Below, in pieces: positions 20,867 to 29,582 of a stretch of 64,000 nucleotides of DNA. Made by a program: the position numbers and the translations under genes. This DNA comes from JAKOUY01 sp037045185 (lineage in GTDB: Bacteria > Actinomycetota > Acidimicrobiia > Acidimicrobiales > Ilumatobacteraceae), in the NCBI GenBank assembly GCA_037045185.1, contig JBAOHQ010000010.1, positions 124,001 to 188,000 of the forward strand, given 5' to 3'. Position 1 is the first letter of the stretch. The number at the start of each line of letters is the position of its first letter. The notes under the pieces are model-generated. The model did no database searches. It had not been told where the DNA came from and was given only the letters and a program-made list of their open reading frames with translations.

Positions 20867-22201
20867 GTGGCACGCACCGAACCCGATTCTCCTGCGTCGT
20901 CACGCACGCCGCTGCCTGATGGCACGATCCCCGTCGCCATCGGCCTGCTCATCGCCGGCGTCGCCAGCTACCTGTTCCTGAAGATCGCCAAGAGCGCGAT
21001 GGGTGGCACCGACGAAGCCATCCAGCCACTGACCAGCCTGTGGTTCGCCACCTTCGCCCTGGCCCCCGGGTTCTTCCTGCCCGTCGAGCAGGAGGTCGCC
21101 CGGGCGCTGTCGCATCGCCGGGCCACCGGTCACGGTGGCCGCCCGGTGGTGTCCCGGGTGATCACGCTCGTGTTCATCCTCGCGGCCGTCGTCATCGTCG
21201 CGGTCGTGTCGCTCGGTCCCGCCCTGTCGGCTCACTTCTTCGCCCACAACTGGGTGATGGTGCTGGCCCTGCTGGTGTCCTTCCTCGCCTACGCCCCCGC
21301 CCACGTGGCCCGCGGCATCTCCAGCGGCACGGGCCGGTTCACGTCCTACGCCGTCGTGATGGGCGGTGACGGGGTCATGCGCATCGCGGCCTGTGCCGTC
21401 CTGGCTGCCTTCGGTGTCACCGCCATCGGCGCCTACGGGTTGGCCTTCGCCCTGGCACCGTTGCCGGCGGTCCTCGTGGTCGCGGCCAAGGGGTGGCTGC
21501 GCACCGAGGACGGGCCACCCGCCGACTGGCACGAGGTCACGCCGAACCTCGGCTGGCTGCTGCTGGGTTCGATCTTTGCCGCCGGCCTGGTGAACGCCGG
21601 CCCTCTCGCCGCCACGATCCTGCGCGAACCGAACGAGAAGGCCCTGGTCACGCAGTTCGGGTGGGGGGTGCTGCTGGCCCGCGTGCCACTGTTCATGTTC
21701 CAGGCGGTGCAGGCTGCGCTGCTGCCCCGGCTCGCCCGGCTGGCGGCGCGCGACGAGATCGCCGAGTTCCGCTCCGGGCTGACCCGCCTGCTCAAGGTGG
21801 TCCTGGCCGTCGCCGTGACCGGCACCATCGGCGCTTACCTGCTCGGGCCGTTCGTCATCGACAAGTTCTACGGCGCGACGCTGTCCAAGAAGACGATGGC
21901 GATGCTCGCCCTCGGCAGCGCGCTGTACATGTTCGCCCTGGCGCTGGCCCAGGCGGTCATCGCCCTGCGCGGCCACGCCCTGGTGGCGCTGGGGTGGGGG
22001 ATCGGCATGGTCACGCTGGTGCTCGTCACCTGGCTGAGCAGCGACAACCTGTTCCGGCGGATCGAGTACGGGCTGGTGGCGTCCTCGGCGGCCGCGCTGG
22101 TGGCCTTCAGCCTGGCGCTGCGCTCGCTGCTGGCAACCGGGCGTCACCCGTCGGGGGCGCACGTGATCGAGGCGATCACGGACATGCCCTTCGAGAGCTG
22201 A
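20867..22201 (+). CDS. Polysaccharide flippase-like membrane protein
   Basis: A 444-residue protein with about twelve membrane spans, belonging to the MOP/Wzx-type polysaccharide exporter group. The first span is IPVAIGLLIAGVASYLFLKI. Loop features typical of the group are FFLPVEQEVARALSHRRA and, near the middle, VTQFGWGVLLARVPLFMFQA followed by ALLPRLARLAARDE. Such proteins move lipid-linked glycans across the membrane. The GTG start has a TAGATT box 10 nt upstream. Its position beside glycosyltransferase and nucleotide-sugar genes supports the assignment. The cargo is unknown. Confidence 0.8.
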   Translation: MARTEPDSPASSRTPLPDGTIPVAIGLLIAGVASYLFLKIAKSAMGGTDEAIQPLTSLWFATFALAPGFFLPVEQEVARALSHRRATGHGGRPVVSRVITLVFILAAVVIVAVVSLGPALSAHFFAHNWVMVLALLVSFLAYAPAHVARGISSGTGRFTSYAVVMGGDGVMRIAACAVLAAFGVTAIGAYGLAFALAPLPAVLVVAAKGWLRTEDGPPADWHEVTPNLGWLLLGSIFAAGLVNAGPLAATILREPNEKALVTQFGWGVLLARVPLFMFQAVQAALLPRLARLAARDEIAEFRSGLTRLLKVVLAVAVTGTIGAYLLGPFVIDKFYGATLSKKTMAMLALGSALYMFALALAQAVIALRGHALVALGWGIGMVTLVLVTWLSSDNLFRRIEYGLVASSAAALVAFSLALRSLLATGRHPSGAHVIEAITDMPFES

Positions 22202-22215
22202 CCACCGGCGCCGGG

Positions 22216-23199
22216 TCAGCGGATCTTGGCGGACTCGACGGCCACGTCGTTGGCCACCATCATGGCGATCAGCGCGGGGAAGTCGACCTCTGGCTTCCAC
22301 CCGAGCCGCTCGCGGGCCTTGGTCGGATCGCCGATCAGCAGGTCGACCTCGGCCGGGCGGAAGAACTTGGGGTCCTGGCGGACGTAGCTCGACCAGTCGT
22401 CGATGCCAACTTCGCGGAAGGCGAGGGTGACGAGCTCCTCGATGCTGTGGGTCTCCCCGGTGGCCACGACGTAGTCGTCGGGAGTGTCCTGCTGGAGCAT
22501 CATCCACATCGCCTTGACGTAGTCGCCGGCGTAGCCCCAGTCACGCTTGGAGTCGAGGTTGCCGAGCACCAGCTCGTGCTGCAGGCCGAGCTTGATCCTG
22601 GCCACCGCGTTGGTCACCTTGCGGGTGACGAACTCCAGGCCACGGCGCGGTCCCTCGTGGTTGAACAGGATCCCGCTGCAGGCGAACAGGTCGTAGCTCT
22701 CCCGGTAGTTGACGACGATGTCGTGGCCGAAGACCTTGGCACAGCCGTACGGCGAGCGCGGATGGAACGGTGTGCGCTCGGTCTGGGGGGTCTCGCGGAC
22801 CTTGCCGAACATCTCGCTGCTGCTGGCCTGGTAGAAGCGGATCGGGTTGTTCGTGGCGCCACCGACGATGCGCACGGCCTCGAGCATCCGCAGCACGCCG
22901 AGTCCGGTGATGTTGGCGGTGAGCTCGGCCTGGTTGAAGCTCAGCGCCACGAACGAGATGGCCCCGAGGTTGTACACCTCGTCGGGTTGCGTGGTCTCCA
23001 ACGCCTTCACCAGCGAGGGCAGGTCGGCCAGGTCTCCGGGCACCGGCTCGACGTAGGGGAACTCGTCGCGCATCATCGTCATCCGCGGGTTGTTCTGGCC
23101 CTTGACCATGCCGTAGATGTCGTACCCCTGGCCATGGAGGAACTCGGCCAGGTGTTGACCGTCTTGGCCGGTGATGCCGGTGATGAAGGCGCGGGGCAT
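22216..23199 (-). CDS. gmd: GDP-mannose 4,6-dehydratase
   Basis: A 327-residue short-chain dehydrogenase/reductase of the extended type. It converts GDP-mannose to GDP-4-keto-6-deoxymannose, the precursor of GDP-fucose, GDP-rhamnose and related sugars. Visible marks are the NADP loop GITGQDGQHLAEFL, YNLGAISFVALSF, SSSEMFG, the catalytic Y-x3-K in SPYGCAKVFGHD, FNHEGPRRGLEFVTRK and KRDWGYAGDYVKAMWMMLQ. All catalytic residues are present and the length is normal. It lies divergent from cofD with a 124-nt gap. The GDP-mannose would come from manB and the nucleotidyltransferase of this window. No epimerase-reductase (fcl) is adjacent, so the final sugar is open. Confidence 0.93.
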   Translation of the reverse strand: MPRAFITGITGQDGQHLAEFLHGQGYDIYGMVKGQNNPRMTMMRDEFPYVEPVPGDLADLPSLVKALETTQPDEVYNLGAISFVALSFNQAELTANITGLGVLRMLEAVRIVGGATNNPIRFYQASSSEMFGKVRETPQTERTPFHPRSPYGCAKVFGHDIVVNYRESYDLFACSGILFNHEGPRRGLEFVTRKVTNAVARIKLGLQHELVLGNLDSKRDWGYAGDYVKAMWMMLQQDTPDDYVVATGETHSIEELVTLAFREVGIDDWSSYVRQDPKFFRPAEVDLLIGDPTKARERLGWKPEVDFPALIAMMVANDVAVESAKIR

Positions 23200-23323
23200 G
23201 GAGGGGACCGATCTGCAAAGGAGTAGGCGGGGCCACAGTGTACGAGCAGATGCGTGCGTGCAGATGGTCGGTGGGCGGCGTTACCGTGACCGCCGTGACC
23301 GCCGTGACGCCGCAGGTGCGCCG

Positions 23324-24283
23324 ATGATCGCCGTGCTGGCCGGTGGGGTGGGGGCGGCACGCATGCTCGCGGCGCTCAGCGAGGTGGTCGATCCGGCCGA
23401 GTTGGTCGCCGTCGTCAACACGGCCGACGACGCCGTGCTGAACGGGCTGCACATCTCCCCCGACATCGACACCGTGATCTACACCCTGGCCGGGGCGATC
23501 GATCCCGAGCGCGGCTGGGGGTTGCGCGCCGAGACCTGGCGGGCGATGGAATCACTGGGCCGCTACGCCGCGGTCCGCCCGCAGGGGTCGGCGGCGGCGC
23601 CGACGTGGTTCAACCTCGGCGACCAGGATCTGGCCACCCACCTGTACCGCACCGCGCGCCTCGCCGAGGGCGCCACGCTCAGCGCCGTGACCGCCGAGAT
23701 CGCCAGTGCCTGGGGCCTCGCCCAGCGCATCGTGCCGATGACCGACGATCCGGTGCGCACCCGCATCACGCTGACGAGCGGAGCCGAGATCGCCTTCCAG
23801 GAGTACTTCGTCCAGCGCCGCCACGGCGTCCCCATCGCAGGCGTGCGCTTCGACGGGGTGGCGCAGGCCCGTCTCGGCGACGGCGCGGCCGCGGCGCTGG
23901 CCGGCGCCGGCACGGTGGTGATCGCCCCGTCCAATCCCATCGTGTCGATCGGGCCGATCCGTGCCCTGGCGGCGGTGGACGAGCTGCTCGGCGCCCGGCG
24001 GGACACGGTGGTGGCCGTATCGCCCATCGTCGGCGGGGCGGCGCTGAAGGGACCAGCCGATCGGATGATGGCCGAGCTCGGGGTGCCTGCCACGGTGGCC
24101 GGCGTTGCTGCCCTGTATGCCGGCGTCGCCGCGACGCTGGTGATCGATCCGGCCGATGCCCACCTGGCCGACGACGTGGAGGCCGCCGGGATGCGTGCCC
24201 TGGTCACCCCCTCGGTGATGTCGGTTCCCGGTGTCGCCGCCCGGCTGGCCCGCCAGGTCCTCGCCGCCGGCGGCGCTCGCTGA
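23324..24283 (+). CDS. cofD: 2-phospho-L-lactate transferase (F420 biosynthesis)
   Basis: A 319-residue CofD/FbiA protein. It joins a phospholactyl or phosphoenolpyruvyl moiety to the deazaflavin Fo to form F420-0 or its dehydro form. The N-terminus IAVLAGGVGAARML is the family's GTP-binding start. It is followed by VVNTADDAVLNGLHISPDID, the TWFNLGDQDLATHL segment, and PSNPIVSIGPI, all hallmarks of CofD. The ATG at 23324 was chosen because upstream sequence in frame (GRRYRDRRDRRDA) is unlike the family. fbiB, which often follows, is absent. The next gene faces the other way. F420 production is common in Actinobacteria and Acidimicrobiia. Confidence 0.92.
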   Translation: MIAVLAGGVGAARMLAALSEVVDPAELVAVVNTADDAVLNGLHISPDIDTVIYTLAGAIDPERGWGLRAETWRAMESLGRYAAVRPQGSAAAPTWFNLGDQDLATHLYRTARLAEGATLSAVTAEIASAWGLAQRIVPMTDDPVRTRITLTSGAEIAFQEYFVQRRHGVPIAGVRFDGVAQARLGDGAAAALAGAGTVVIAPSNPIVSIGPIRALAAVDELLGARRDTVVAVSPIVGGAALKGPADRMMAELGVPATVAGVAALYAGVAATLVIDPADAHLADDVEAAGMRALVTPSVMSVPGVAARLARQVLAAGGAR

Positions 24284-24295
24284 ACCCGATCGGGG

Positions 24296-25222
24296 TCAGT
24301 CCCCGAGGACCGCGGCCAACCCGGCCGCCAGATCGGTCCACGACTCCCAGTCGAGGTGGATGCGCGCCCGGGTGGAGGCCAGGGTCAGCCGTGACGGCGC
24401 GGTCACCCGCTCGGCCACGAACAGGGGATCGGGCGACGGCGGCCGGAAGGAGGCGCCGACGGCGGCGGCGGCTGCCCACAGATCACGCACGCTGGTACCC
24501 ACGCCGGTGCCGATGTTGACCACCAACCCGTCGCCGCGCTGGGCGGCACGGGCCAGCGCGTCGACCGCGTCGTCGATGAACAGCAGGTCACGGATCTGGC
24601 GGCCGTCGCCCATGATGGTGGGCGCCTGGTTGGCGCGGATCGCCGAGGCGAACGCCCCCACCACGCCGCCGTCGGCGCGCTGGCGTGAGCCGTAGATGCA
24701 CGGCGCCACCAGCGCGGTGTACTCGACCGCGAACGAGTCCCGGTACACCTGCGCCAGGTCGAGCACGGCGCGCGCCGCGACCCCGCGGACATCGGCCGGC
24801 GCCCACCCGCGGCCCTCCTTGATGGGTTGGTCACGCGACGGGACCTCGCCGTACAGCGAGGCGCCCTGCAGCGCTACCACCACCTTGGCCCCGTGCACGT
24901 GGCGGGCGGCCTCCAGCACGGACACGGTGGTGGCCATCGAGGACGCGGCCAGCGATCCGGGGTCGCTGCCCCCCGGCACGACTGCGGCCAGGTGGTAGAT
25001 CACCTCCGGTTGGCGCAGGGCCACCAGATCGGTGAGCGCCGGTGACGCGGCATCGAGGGTGTTGATCCGCAGCGTCCCGCCGGCAGTGCGGGCCTCTGCC
25101 AAGTTGCCGAGCGAACCGCTGGACAGGTCGTCCACCACGTCCACGGCGTGCCCGTCGGCCAGCAGCCGGTCGACCAGGTGCGAGCCGATGAACCCCGCTC
25201 CCCCGACCACCACGATGTTCAT
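24296..25222 (-). CDS. NAD-dependent epimerase/dehydratase-like protein with altered active site
   Basis: A 308-residue extended SDR. The cofactor loop is intact (VVVGGAGFIGSHLVDRLL) and the acidic residue for NAD follows (DVVDDLSSGS). The core reads YHLAAVVPGGSDPGSL, and a late APCIYGSRQRADGG matches the family's RxxNVYGPRQ. The usual Y-x3-K catalytic pair is missing. Where most members have PYGxSK, this protein has ADVRGVAARAVLD, and the Ser/Thr site reads LQGASLYGE. It may bind NAD without the normal chemistry, or use other residues. It lies 25 nt downstream of the nucleotidyltransferase gene on the same strand, so a sugar-nucleotide substrate is likely. Confidence 0.8.
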   Translation of the reverse strand: MNIVVVGGAGFIGSHLVDRLLADGHAVDVVDDLSSGSLGNLAEARTAGGTLRINTLDAASPALTDLVALRQPEVIYHLAAVVPGGSDPGSLAASSMATTVSVLEAARHVHGAKVVVALQGASLYGEVPSRDQPIKEGRGWAPADVRGVAARAVLDLAQVYRDSFAVEYTALVAPCIYGSRQRADGGVVGAFASAIRANQAPTIMGDGRQIRDLLFIDDAVDALARAAQRGDGLVVNIGTGVGTSVRDLWAAAAAVGASFRPPSPDPLFVAERVTAPSRLTLASTRARIHLDWESWTDLAAGLAAVLGD

Positions 25223-25247
25223 CGGCCTAGTGTCCCACGCCGGCCCA

Positions 25248-26243
25248 CTACGGGGCTGGCCGCTTCTCGGCCTCCGAGGACTCGCCGTCGGCCACCGAGC
25301 CGTCGACGCCGATGACGCCGCCGCGTACCTCGGCATGCCGGCCGACGCTTCCGGCGACGATCGAGTCGGTCACCGTGGCGCGGTCCCCCACGGTCGCCCC
25401 GGGGAGCAACACGCTGCGGCGCACCGTCGCCCGCCGGCCCACCGTGGCCCGCTCACCGACGATCGAGGCGTCGATGACGGCGTCACCGGCCACCTCGGCA
25501 GTGGCATGGATCGCGGTGCACCGGTCGTGACGCCGGCGGCCGGCGAGCACGTCAAGGTTGGCCTGCAGGTAGAACTCCGGCCGCCCGGTGTCCAGCCAGT
25601 AGTCGTCGGTGGCCATGGCGAACAGGCCGCCGTCTGCCGCCACCGCCGGGAACGTGGCCCGCTCGATGGAGACCCGCTCTCCGGCCGGGATGCGCGCCAG
25701 GACGCTTGGCTCGAGGACGTAGGTGCCGGCGTTGATCAGGTTGCTGGGGGCCGTGCCCGGCGCCGGCTTCTCCACGAAACGCTCGACTCGCTGGTCGTCG
25801 TCGAGGGCCACCACTCCGTACGCCGAGGGGTCCTCGACGGCGATCAGGTGGATCGTGGCCTCGGCGCCGCGGTCACGGTGGAACGCCACCAGGCCGGCAA
25901 CGTCGAGGTCCGTCAGCACGTCACCGTTGGCCACCACGAACGTGTCGTCGATCCCGGCTGCGTCGGCCGCGAAGCGGATCGCCCCGGCGGTGTCCAGCGG
26001 CGCCGGTTCCACCGCGTACCGCAGGCGGACGCCGTCGTGGCTGCCGTCGGGGAAGGCCTCGGCGAAGGGTTCGGGCTTGAACCCGAGGGCCAGCGTGACC
26101 TCGTGGACGCCGCCGCGGGCCAGGCCGGAGACCAGGCGAGCGATGATCGGCACGTGGCCGACCGGCAGCATCGGTTTGGGGACGTGATTGGTCAGCGGGC
26201 GAAGGCGCGTCCCGAACCCGCCCACCAGAACGACGGCGCGCAC
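25248..26243 (-). CDS. Sugar-phosphate nucleotidyltransferase, mannose-1-phosphate guanylyltransferase-like
   Basis: A 331-residue enzyme. The N-terminal Rossmann-like domain has the signature VLVGGFGTRLRPLTNHVPKP, the metal-binding VVANGDVLTD, EDPSAYGVV, and FVEKPAPG, and it holds the D-x-G end DYWLDTGRPEFY. The C-terminal 80 residues are hexapeptide-type beta-helix repeats (AEVAGDAVIDASIVGERATV). This order is that of GDP-mannose pyrophosphorylases of the GMPPB/ManC type, but glucose-1-phosphate enzymes look similar. The GTG at 26243 starts one base after the stop of the upstream gene, so the two are coupled. Together with manB and gmd it completes a route from mannose-6-phosphate to a GDP-deoxysugar. 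Confidence 0.88.
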   Translation of the reverse strand: MRAVVLVGGFGTRLRPLTNHVPKPMLPVGHVPIIARLVSGLARGGVHEVTLALGFKPEPFAEAFPDGSHDGVRLRYAVEPAPLDTAGAIRFAADAAGIDDTFVVANGDVLTDLDVAGLVAFHRDRGAEATIHLIAVEDPSAYGVVALDDDQRVERFVEKPAPGTAPSNLINAGTYVLEPSVLARIPAGERVSIERATFPAVAADGGLFAMATDDYWLDTGRPEFYLQANLDVLAGRRRHDRCTAIHATAEVAGDAVIDASIVGERATVGRRATVRRSVLLPGATVGDRATVTDSIVAGSVGRHAEVRGGVIGVDGSVADGESSEAEKRPAP

Positions 26244-26244
26244 C

Positions 26245-27144
26245 TCAGCTGGACGTACCGGTGGTGGCGCCAGAGGGCGCCGTGGCGCCGCCGGGGGCGG
26301 TGGTGCCCTGCGGCGCGGTCGCAACGGGGGCGGACCCGGCCGGCGCCGAGCCACCGGGCACGGTGATCACGGGCACGGTGTTGGCCGGGCCAGAGCCCTC
26401 GGTGGGGATCGGGTCGCCGCCGTCACTGGCCCCGAGGGTGGGCAGATCCTCGGCCCACACCGGCTTGGGAATGTCGGTGGTGCCTTCCTTGGGGACCACC
26501 GCGATCACGAAGACCATGCCGTTCTTGTCCACCCGCAGGTTCTTGCAATCCTTGGTGCAGTCGGTGAACTTGTCCGAGGCGTAGTTGTCCCACACCCGCA
26601 CCACGATCTTGGTGGCCTTGCCGTCACAGGTGTAGGTGGCGGTGTCGAAGGTTTCGCCACCCTGGTCGGTGGGGAACGCCAGCTTGGAGTTGGTGAGGGT
26701 CACGCCGTAGTTGTCGAGGAACACGCCAAAGCGCGCCCGCCGACCCGTGGCCCGGCTCGTGTACGGGTGCCAGTGCATCACGCCGTCCTGGTGGCTGTGG
26801 ATGCCGGTGTTGCGGAACTTGGCGTTCAACACGACCTGCTCGCCGGTGGTGGGGTCGATTCCCTGCTCCTCCAGCGTGCCCTTCAGGTTCGGCAGCGTCT
26901 CGAAGCTGCCACCGTCACGGCACACGTACGAGGCGTAGGCCCCGTGCCAGTGGTCACCGAGGCGCGGCGGCCCGCCACCATCGTTGGGCAGGGACGACTT
27001 GGCGTAGACGATGAGGCCCACGAGCAACAGCCCGATGACACCCATGACCACCGGGAACAAGGTGCCGCCCTGGAAGCGCACCTTCTTGCCCTTGTTCTTC
27101 GAGGCCAGCTTGGCGACCTTGTGTGCAGACGATGAGGATGCCAC
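26245..27144 (-). CDS. Membrane-anchored protein with conserved His cluster, unknown function
   Basis: A 299-residue protein. A basic, Lys-rich N-terminus (KVAKLASKNKGKKVRF) precedes one membrane span (TLFPVVMGVIGLLLVGLIVY). The outer domain contains GDHWHGAYASYVC near residue 65 and HSHQDGVMHWHPYTS near residue 115, so at least six histidines cluster in two motifs, plus four cysteines further on (YTCDG, DCTKDCKNL). The tail is low-complexity Pro/Gly/Ala/Thr/Ser. I recall uncharacterised actinobacterial proteins with a similar DHWHAAY...HTHGDG pattern. Metal binding is likely but unproven. It heads the unit with the nucleotidyltransferase and the epimerase-like gene. Confidence 0.7.
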   Translation of the reverse strand: MASSSSAHKVAKLASKNKGKKVRFQGGTLFPVVMGVIGLLLVGLIVYAKSSLPNDGGGPPRLGDHWHGAYASYVCRDGGSFETLPNLKGTLEEQGIDPTTGEQVVLNAKFRNTGIHSHQDGVMHWHPYTSRATGRRARFGVFLDNYGVTLTNSKLAFPTDQGGETFDTATYTCDGKATKIVVRVWDNYASDKFTDCTKDCKNLRVDKNGMVFVIAVVPKEGTTDIPKPVWAEDLPTLGASDGGDPIPTEGSGPANTVPVITVPGGSAPAGSAPVATAPQGTTAPGGATAPSGATTGTSS

Positions 27145-27184
27145 GAGGTCGAAAGGCTACCGGCTGGCCACCGTCGAATGCCGA

Positions 27185-28415
27185 TCAGCGACCACGCCGG
27201 CCGATCAGCCCGGCGATCAGGTCCTCGTAGGCCGTGGCCACGGCCGCCGGGGACACGGCCTGCTCCACCCAGGCACGGCCCGCCGCGCCGCGTGCCGCGC
27301 CGAACCCGGGCTCGCCCAGGACCTGGCACAGACCGGCGACGAAGGCGTCGGGATCGTCGGGCCCGACGGCGACGCCGCCCCCGGAGGCGGCCAGGATGCG
27401 CGGCACCTCGGTGCCCGGATCGATGGCCGCCACCACCGGCCGGCCTGCCGCGAGGATCGAATACGTCTTCGACGGCACGCTGACCGCGCCGAGCCCGGCG
27501 CGCAGCGGCACCACGTGGACGTCACCGGTGGCCAGGACCTCGTTCAACCGCTCCTTGGGCTGGTAGCCGGTGAAGCGGACGTTGCCGAGGCCAGCGGCCG
27601 AGGTGACCAGGTCCGCCTTCGCCGAGCCGTCGCCGTTGATCACGAAGGTCACCTCGGGCATCTGCCGGGCGGCGGCCACCAGCAGATCGAGCGACTGGGA
27701 GAAGCCGACGTTGCCGGCGTACATCACGACCGGTTCGTCACCGATGCCCTGCTCGCGGCGGAACTGGGTGGCCCGCGGCGTGGGCCGGATCGCGGCGACG
27801 TCGACGAAGTTCGGGATGACGTGAACCTTGCCGGCCTGACGACCGAGCTTGGCGCGCACGTTGGCGGCGAGGTCCTCGCTCAACACGGTGACGCCTGCTG
27901 CGCGCCGGTAGCTCACCCGTTCGAGCCAGCGCAGGATGCCGATGATCTGCCGGTTCGCTGATCGCCCCGGTCTCCACCGCGGCGTCGGGGAAGACGTCCT
28001 GGATGTTGAACAGCAGTGGGCCGTTGATGCCGAATCCGGTTGCGACCCATCCGGTGAGACCGAGCGTCAGGGGTGGTGACATGGCGATCACGGCGTCGAC
28101 CCGTCGGCCGAGGACGGCCCGCAGGCCGGCCAGCGCCGTGAACCCGGCAAAGCCCAGTGCCCGGCGCGCCAGGTTGCGCTTGTCGTTTCCGGGGAACGGG
28201 TGGACCCGCACGACGGCGCCCCACGGGGTCCGCTCGGTCCGCATCCACCGCCCGGCCCAGCTCGGGTCGACGGCGTGGGCCCGGTACCACGGCAGGGCCG
28301 TGACCACCCGGATGGTGTGGCCCCGAGCGGCCAACTCGTGGACGATGCGGGTCATCACCTCGCCCGTTGGCGCGGTGTCCGGGGCGAAATGCGGGCACAG
28401 CACGAGCAGCTTCAC
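27185..28415 (-). CDS. GT4-type glycosyltransferase, WbuB-like (frameshift near 27956)
   Basis: About 409 residues. The N-terminal frame begins KLLVLCPHFAPDTAPTGEVM and continues HELAARGHTIRVVTALPWYR and LLFNIQDVFPDAAVETGAIS. The second frame continues NRQIIGILRWLERVSYRRAA, then VTVLSEDLAANV, VIPNFVDVAAI, VVMYAGNVGFSQSLDLLV and a C-terminal AGRPVVAAIDPGTEVPRIL. These are the marks of the WbuB group of GT-B transferases, which add sugars to lipid-linked oligosaccharides. One GC pair is missing, or one base is extra, at 27956 (AGCGAAC). The GTG start at 28415 overlaps the stop of the next glycosyltransferase gene (GTGA). Confidence 0.85.
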
Positions 28416-29506
28416 GCCAGGACCTCGCGGTAGACGGCGGCCAGCGCGCCACCCGAGCGCAAGGCGGTGAACTGCTCGGCCCGCCGGTAGCCGACGGGGA
28501 CGAGGTCGGCCCGGCGCCGCTCCACCTCGTCGAGGGCATCGGCCCAGGCATCCACCGTGGGTGGCCGGACGACGGCCGCGTCGCCGGCTACCTCCGGGAG
28601 TGACGCCGCATCGGAGCAGACGATGGGCGTGCCGAGCGTCATCGCCTCGATCAGCGGTGCGCCGAAACCCTCGTAGGTGCTGGGGAACACCAGCGCCGCG
28701 GCAGCGGCAATGAGCCCGTTGCGGTCGGCGTCGGGAACCCGGCCGAGGCGGACGAGGCGCGGGTCGGCACAGCCCGCCACGACGTCCTCGGCGGCGCCGC
28801 GCCCGCCGGTGCACACCACGCGGAGGTCACGCCCGGCCCACGGCCCGGCCAGCAGCTCGACCAGGAGCCGGTGGTTCTTGTGCGGGTGGGTGATCGCCGG
28901 ATACATCACGTACGGCCCGTTGCCGAGCCCGTACCGCTGGCGCAGCACGGCGGGTGGCGTGACCGTCGAGCGCACCGCAGCCTCCACTCCGTGGGGGACC
29001 ACGACGACGCGCTCGGGGCGCACGCCGAAGGCGTCCACCACGGTGCCGCGCACGTACTGGGTCGGCACGGCGATGCGGGCTGCGCCGCGCCCCGAGCGGC
29101 GCATCATCACCCTCAGGTAGGCCAGCTTGGCCGGGTGGAAGTACTGCGGGAAGGTCCGGTACTGCAGGTCGTGGATGGTCACCACATACGGGTGGCGGGC
29201 GGCGACGGGCGCGGTCCCGCCGCCGTGGTGGGTCAGCCCGACGCCGCGGCTCGCGCCGCGCAGCCAGCCGGCTTCGCCCATGACCCGCCGCCGGCGGCTG
29301 ACGCCGTCGAAGGGCGCCACCGTCATCGGGTAGCGCGAGGAGAGATCCGGATGGGCGGCGGTGAACGCCGGCAGCACGAACAGGGTGGTGACGGCGGCGA
29401 GATCGGGGGCGGCATCGGCCAGGCCGAGGAGTTGACGGACGAGGTACTCCTCAGAGCCGCCCACATCACCGGGCACGCACCACAGCAGATTGACCCCGAC
29501 ACGCAC
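28412..29506 (-). CDS. GT4-type glycosyltransferase
   Basis: A 364-residue GT-B glycosyltransferase. The start VRVGVNLLWCVPGDVGGSEE is typical. It is followed by TIHDLQYRTFPQYFHPAKL, VPHGVEAAV, YVMYPAITHPHKNH, and the donor-binding segment VFPSTYEGFGAPLIEAMTLG with the E-x7-E pattern. It resembles mannosyltransferases such as those that use GDP-mannose, which suits the nearby manB and gmd genes, but specificity cannot be read from sequence. GTG 29506 was chosen because the in-frame upstream part is unlike the family. It overlaps the WbuB-like gene by four bases. Confidence 0.88.
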   Translation of the reverse strand: MRVGVNLLWCVPGDVGGSEEYLVRQLLGLADAAPDLAAVTTLFVLPAFTAAHPDLSSRYPMTVAPFDGVSRRRRVMGEAGWLRGASRGVGLTHHGGGTAPVAARHPYVVTIHDLQYRTFPQYFHPAKLAYLRVMMRRSGRGAARIAVPTQYVRGTVVDAFGVRPERVVVVPHGVEAAVRSTVTPPAVLRQRYGLGNGPYVMYPAITHPHKNHRLLVELLAGPWAGRDLRVVCTGGRGAAEDVVAGCADPRLVRLGRVPDADRNGLIAAAAALVFPSTYEGFGAPLIEAMTLGTPIVCSDAASLPEVAGDAAVVRPPTVDAWADALDEVERRRADLVPVGYRRAEQFTALRSGGALAAVYREVLA

Positions 29507-29582
29507 CGCCCCATCATGCCCACTGGCGCAGCGCGGCACACGCCCACGGGGCGCGGCCAGAGCGGGCGCCGGCAAACGGCGG

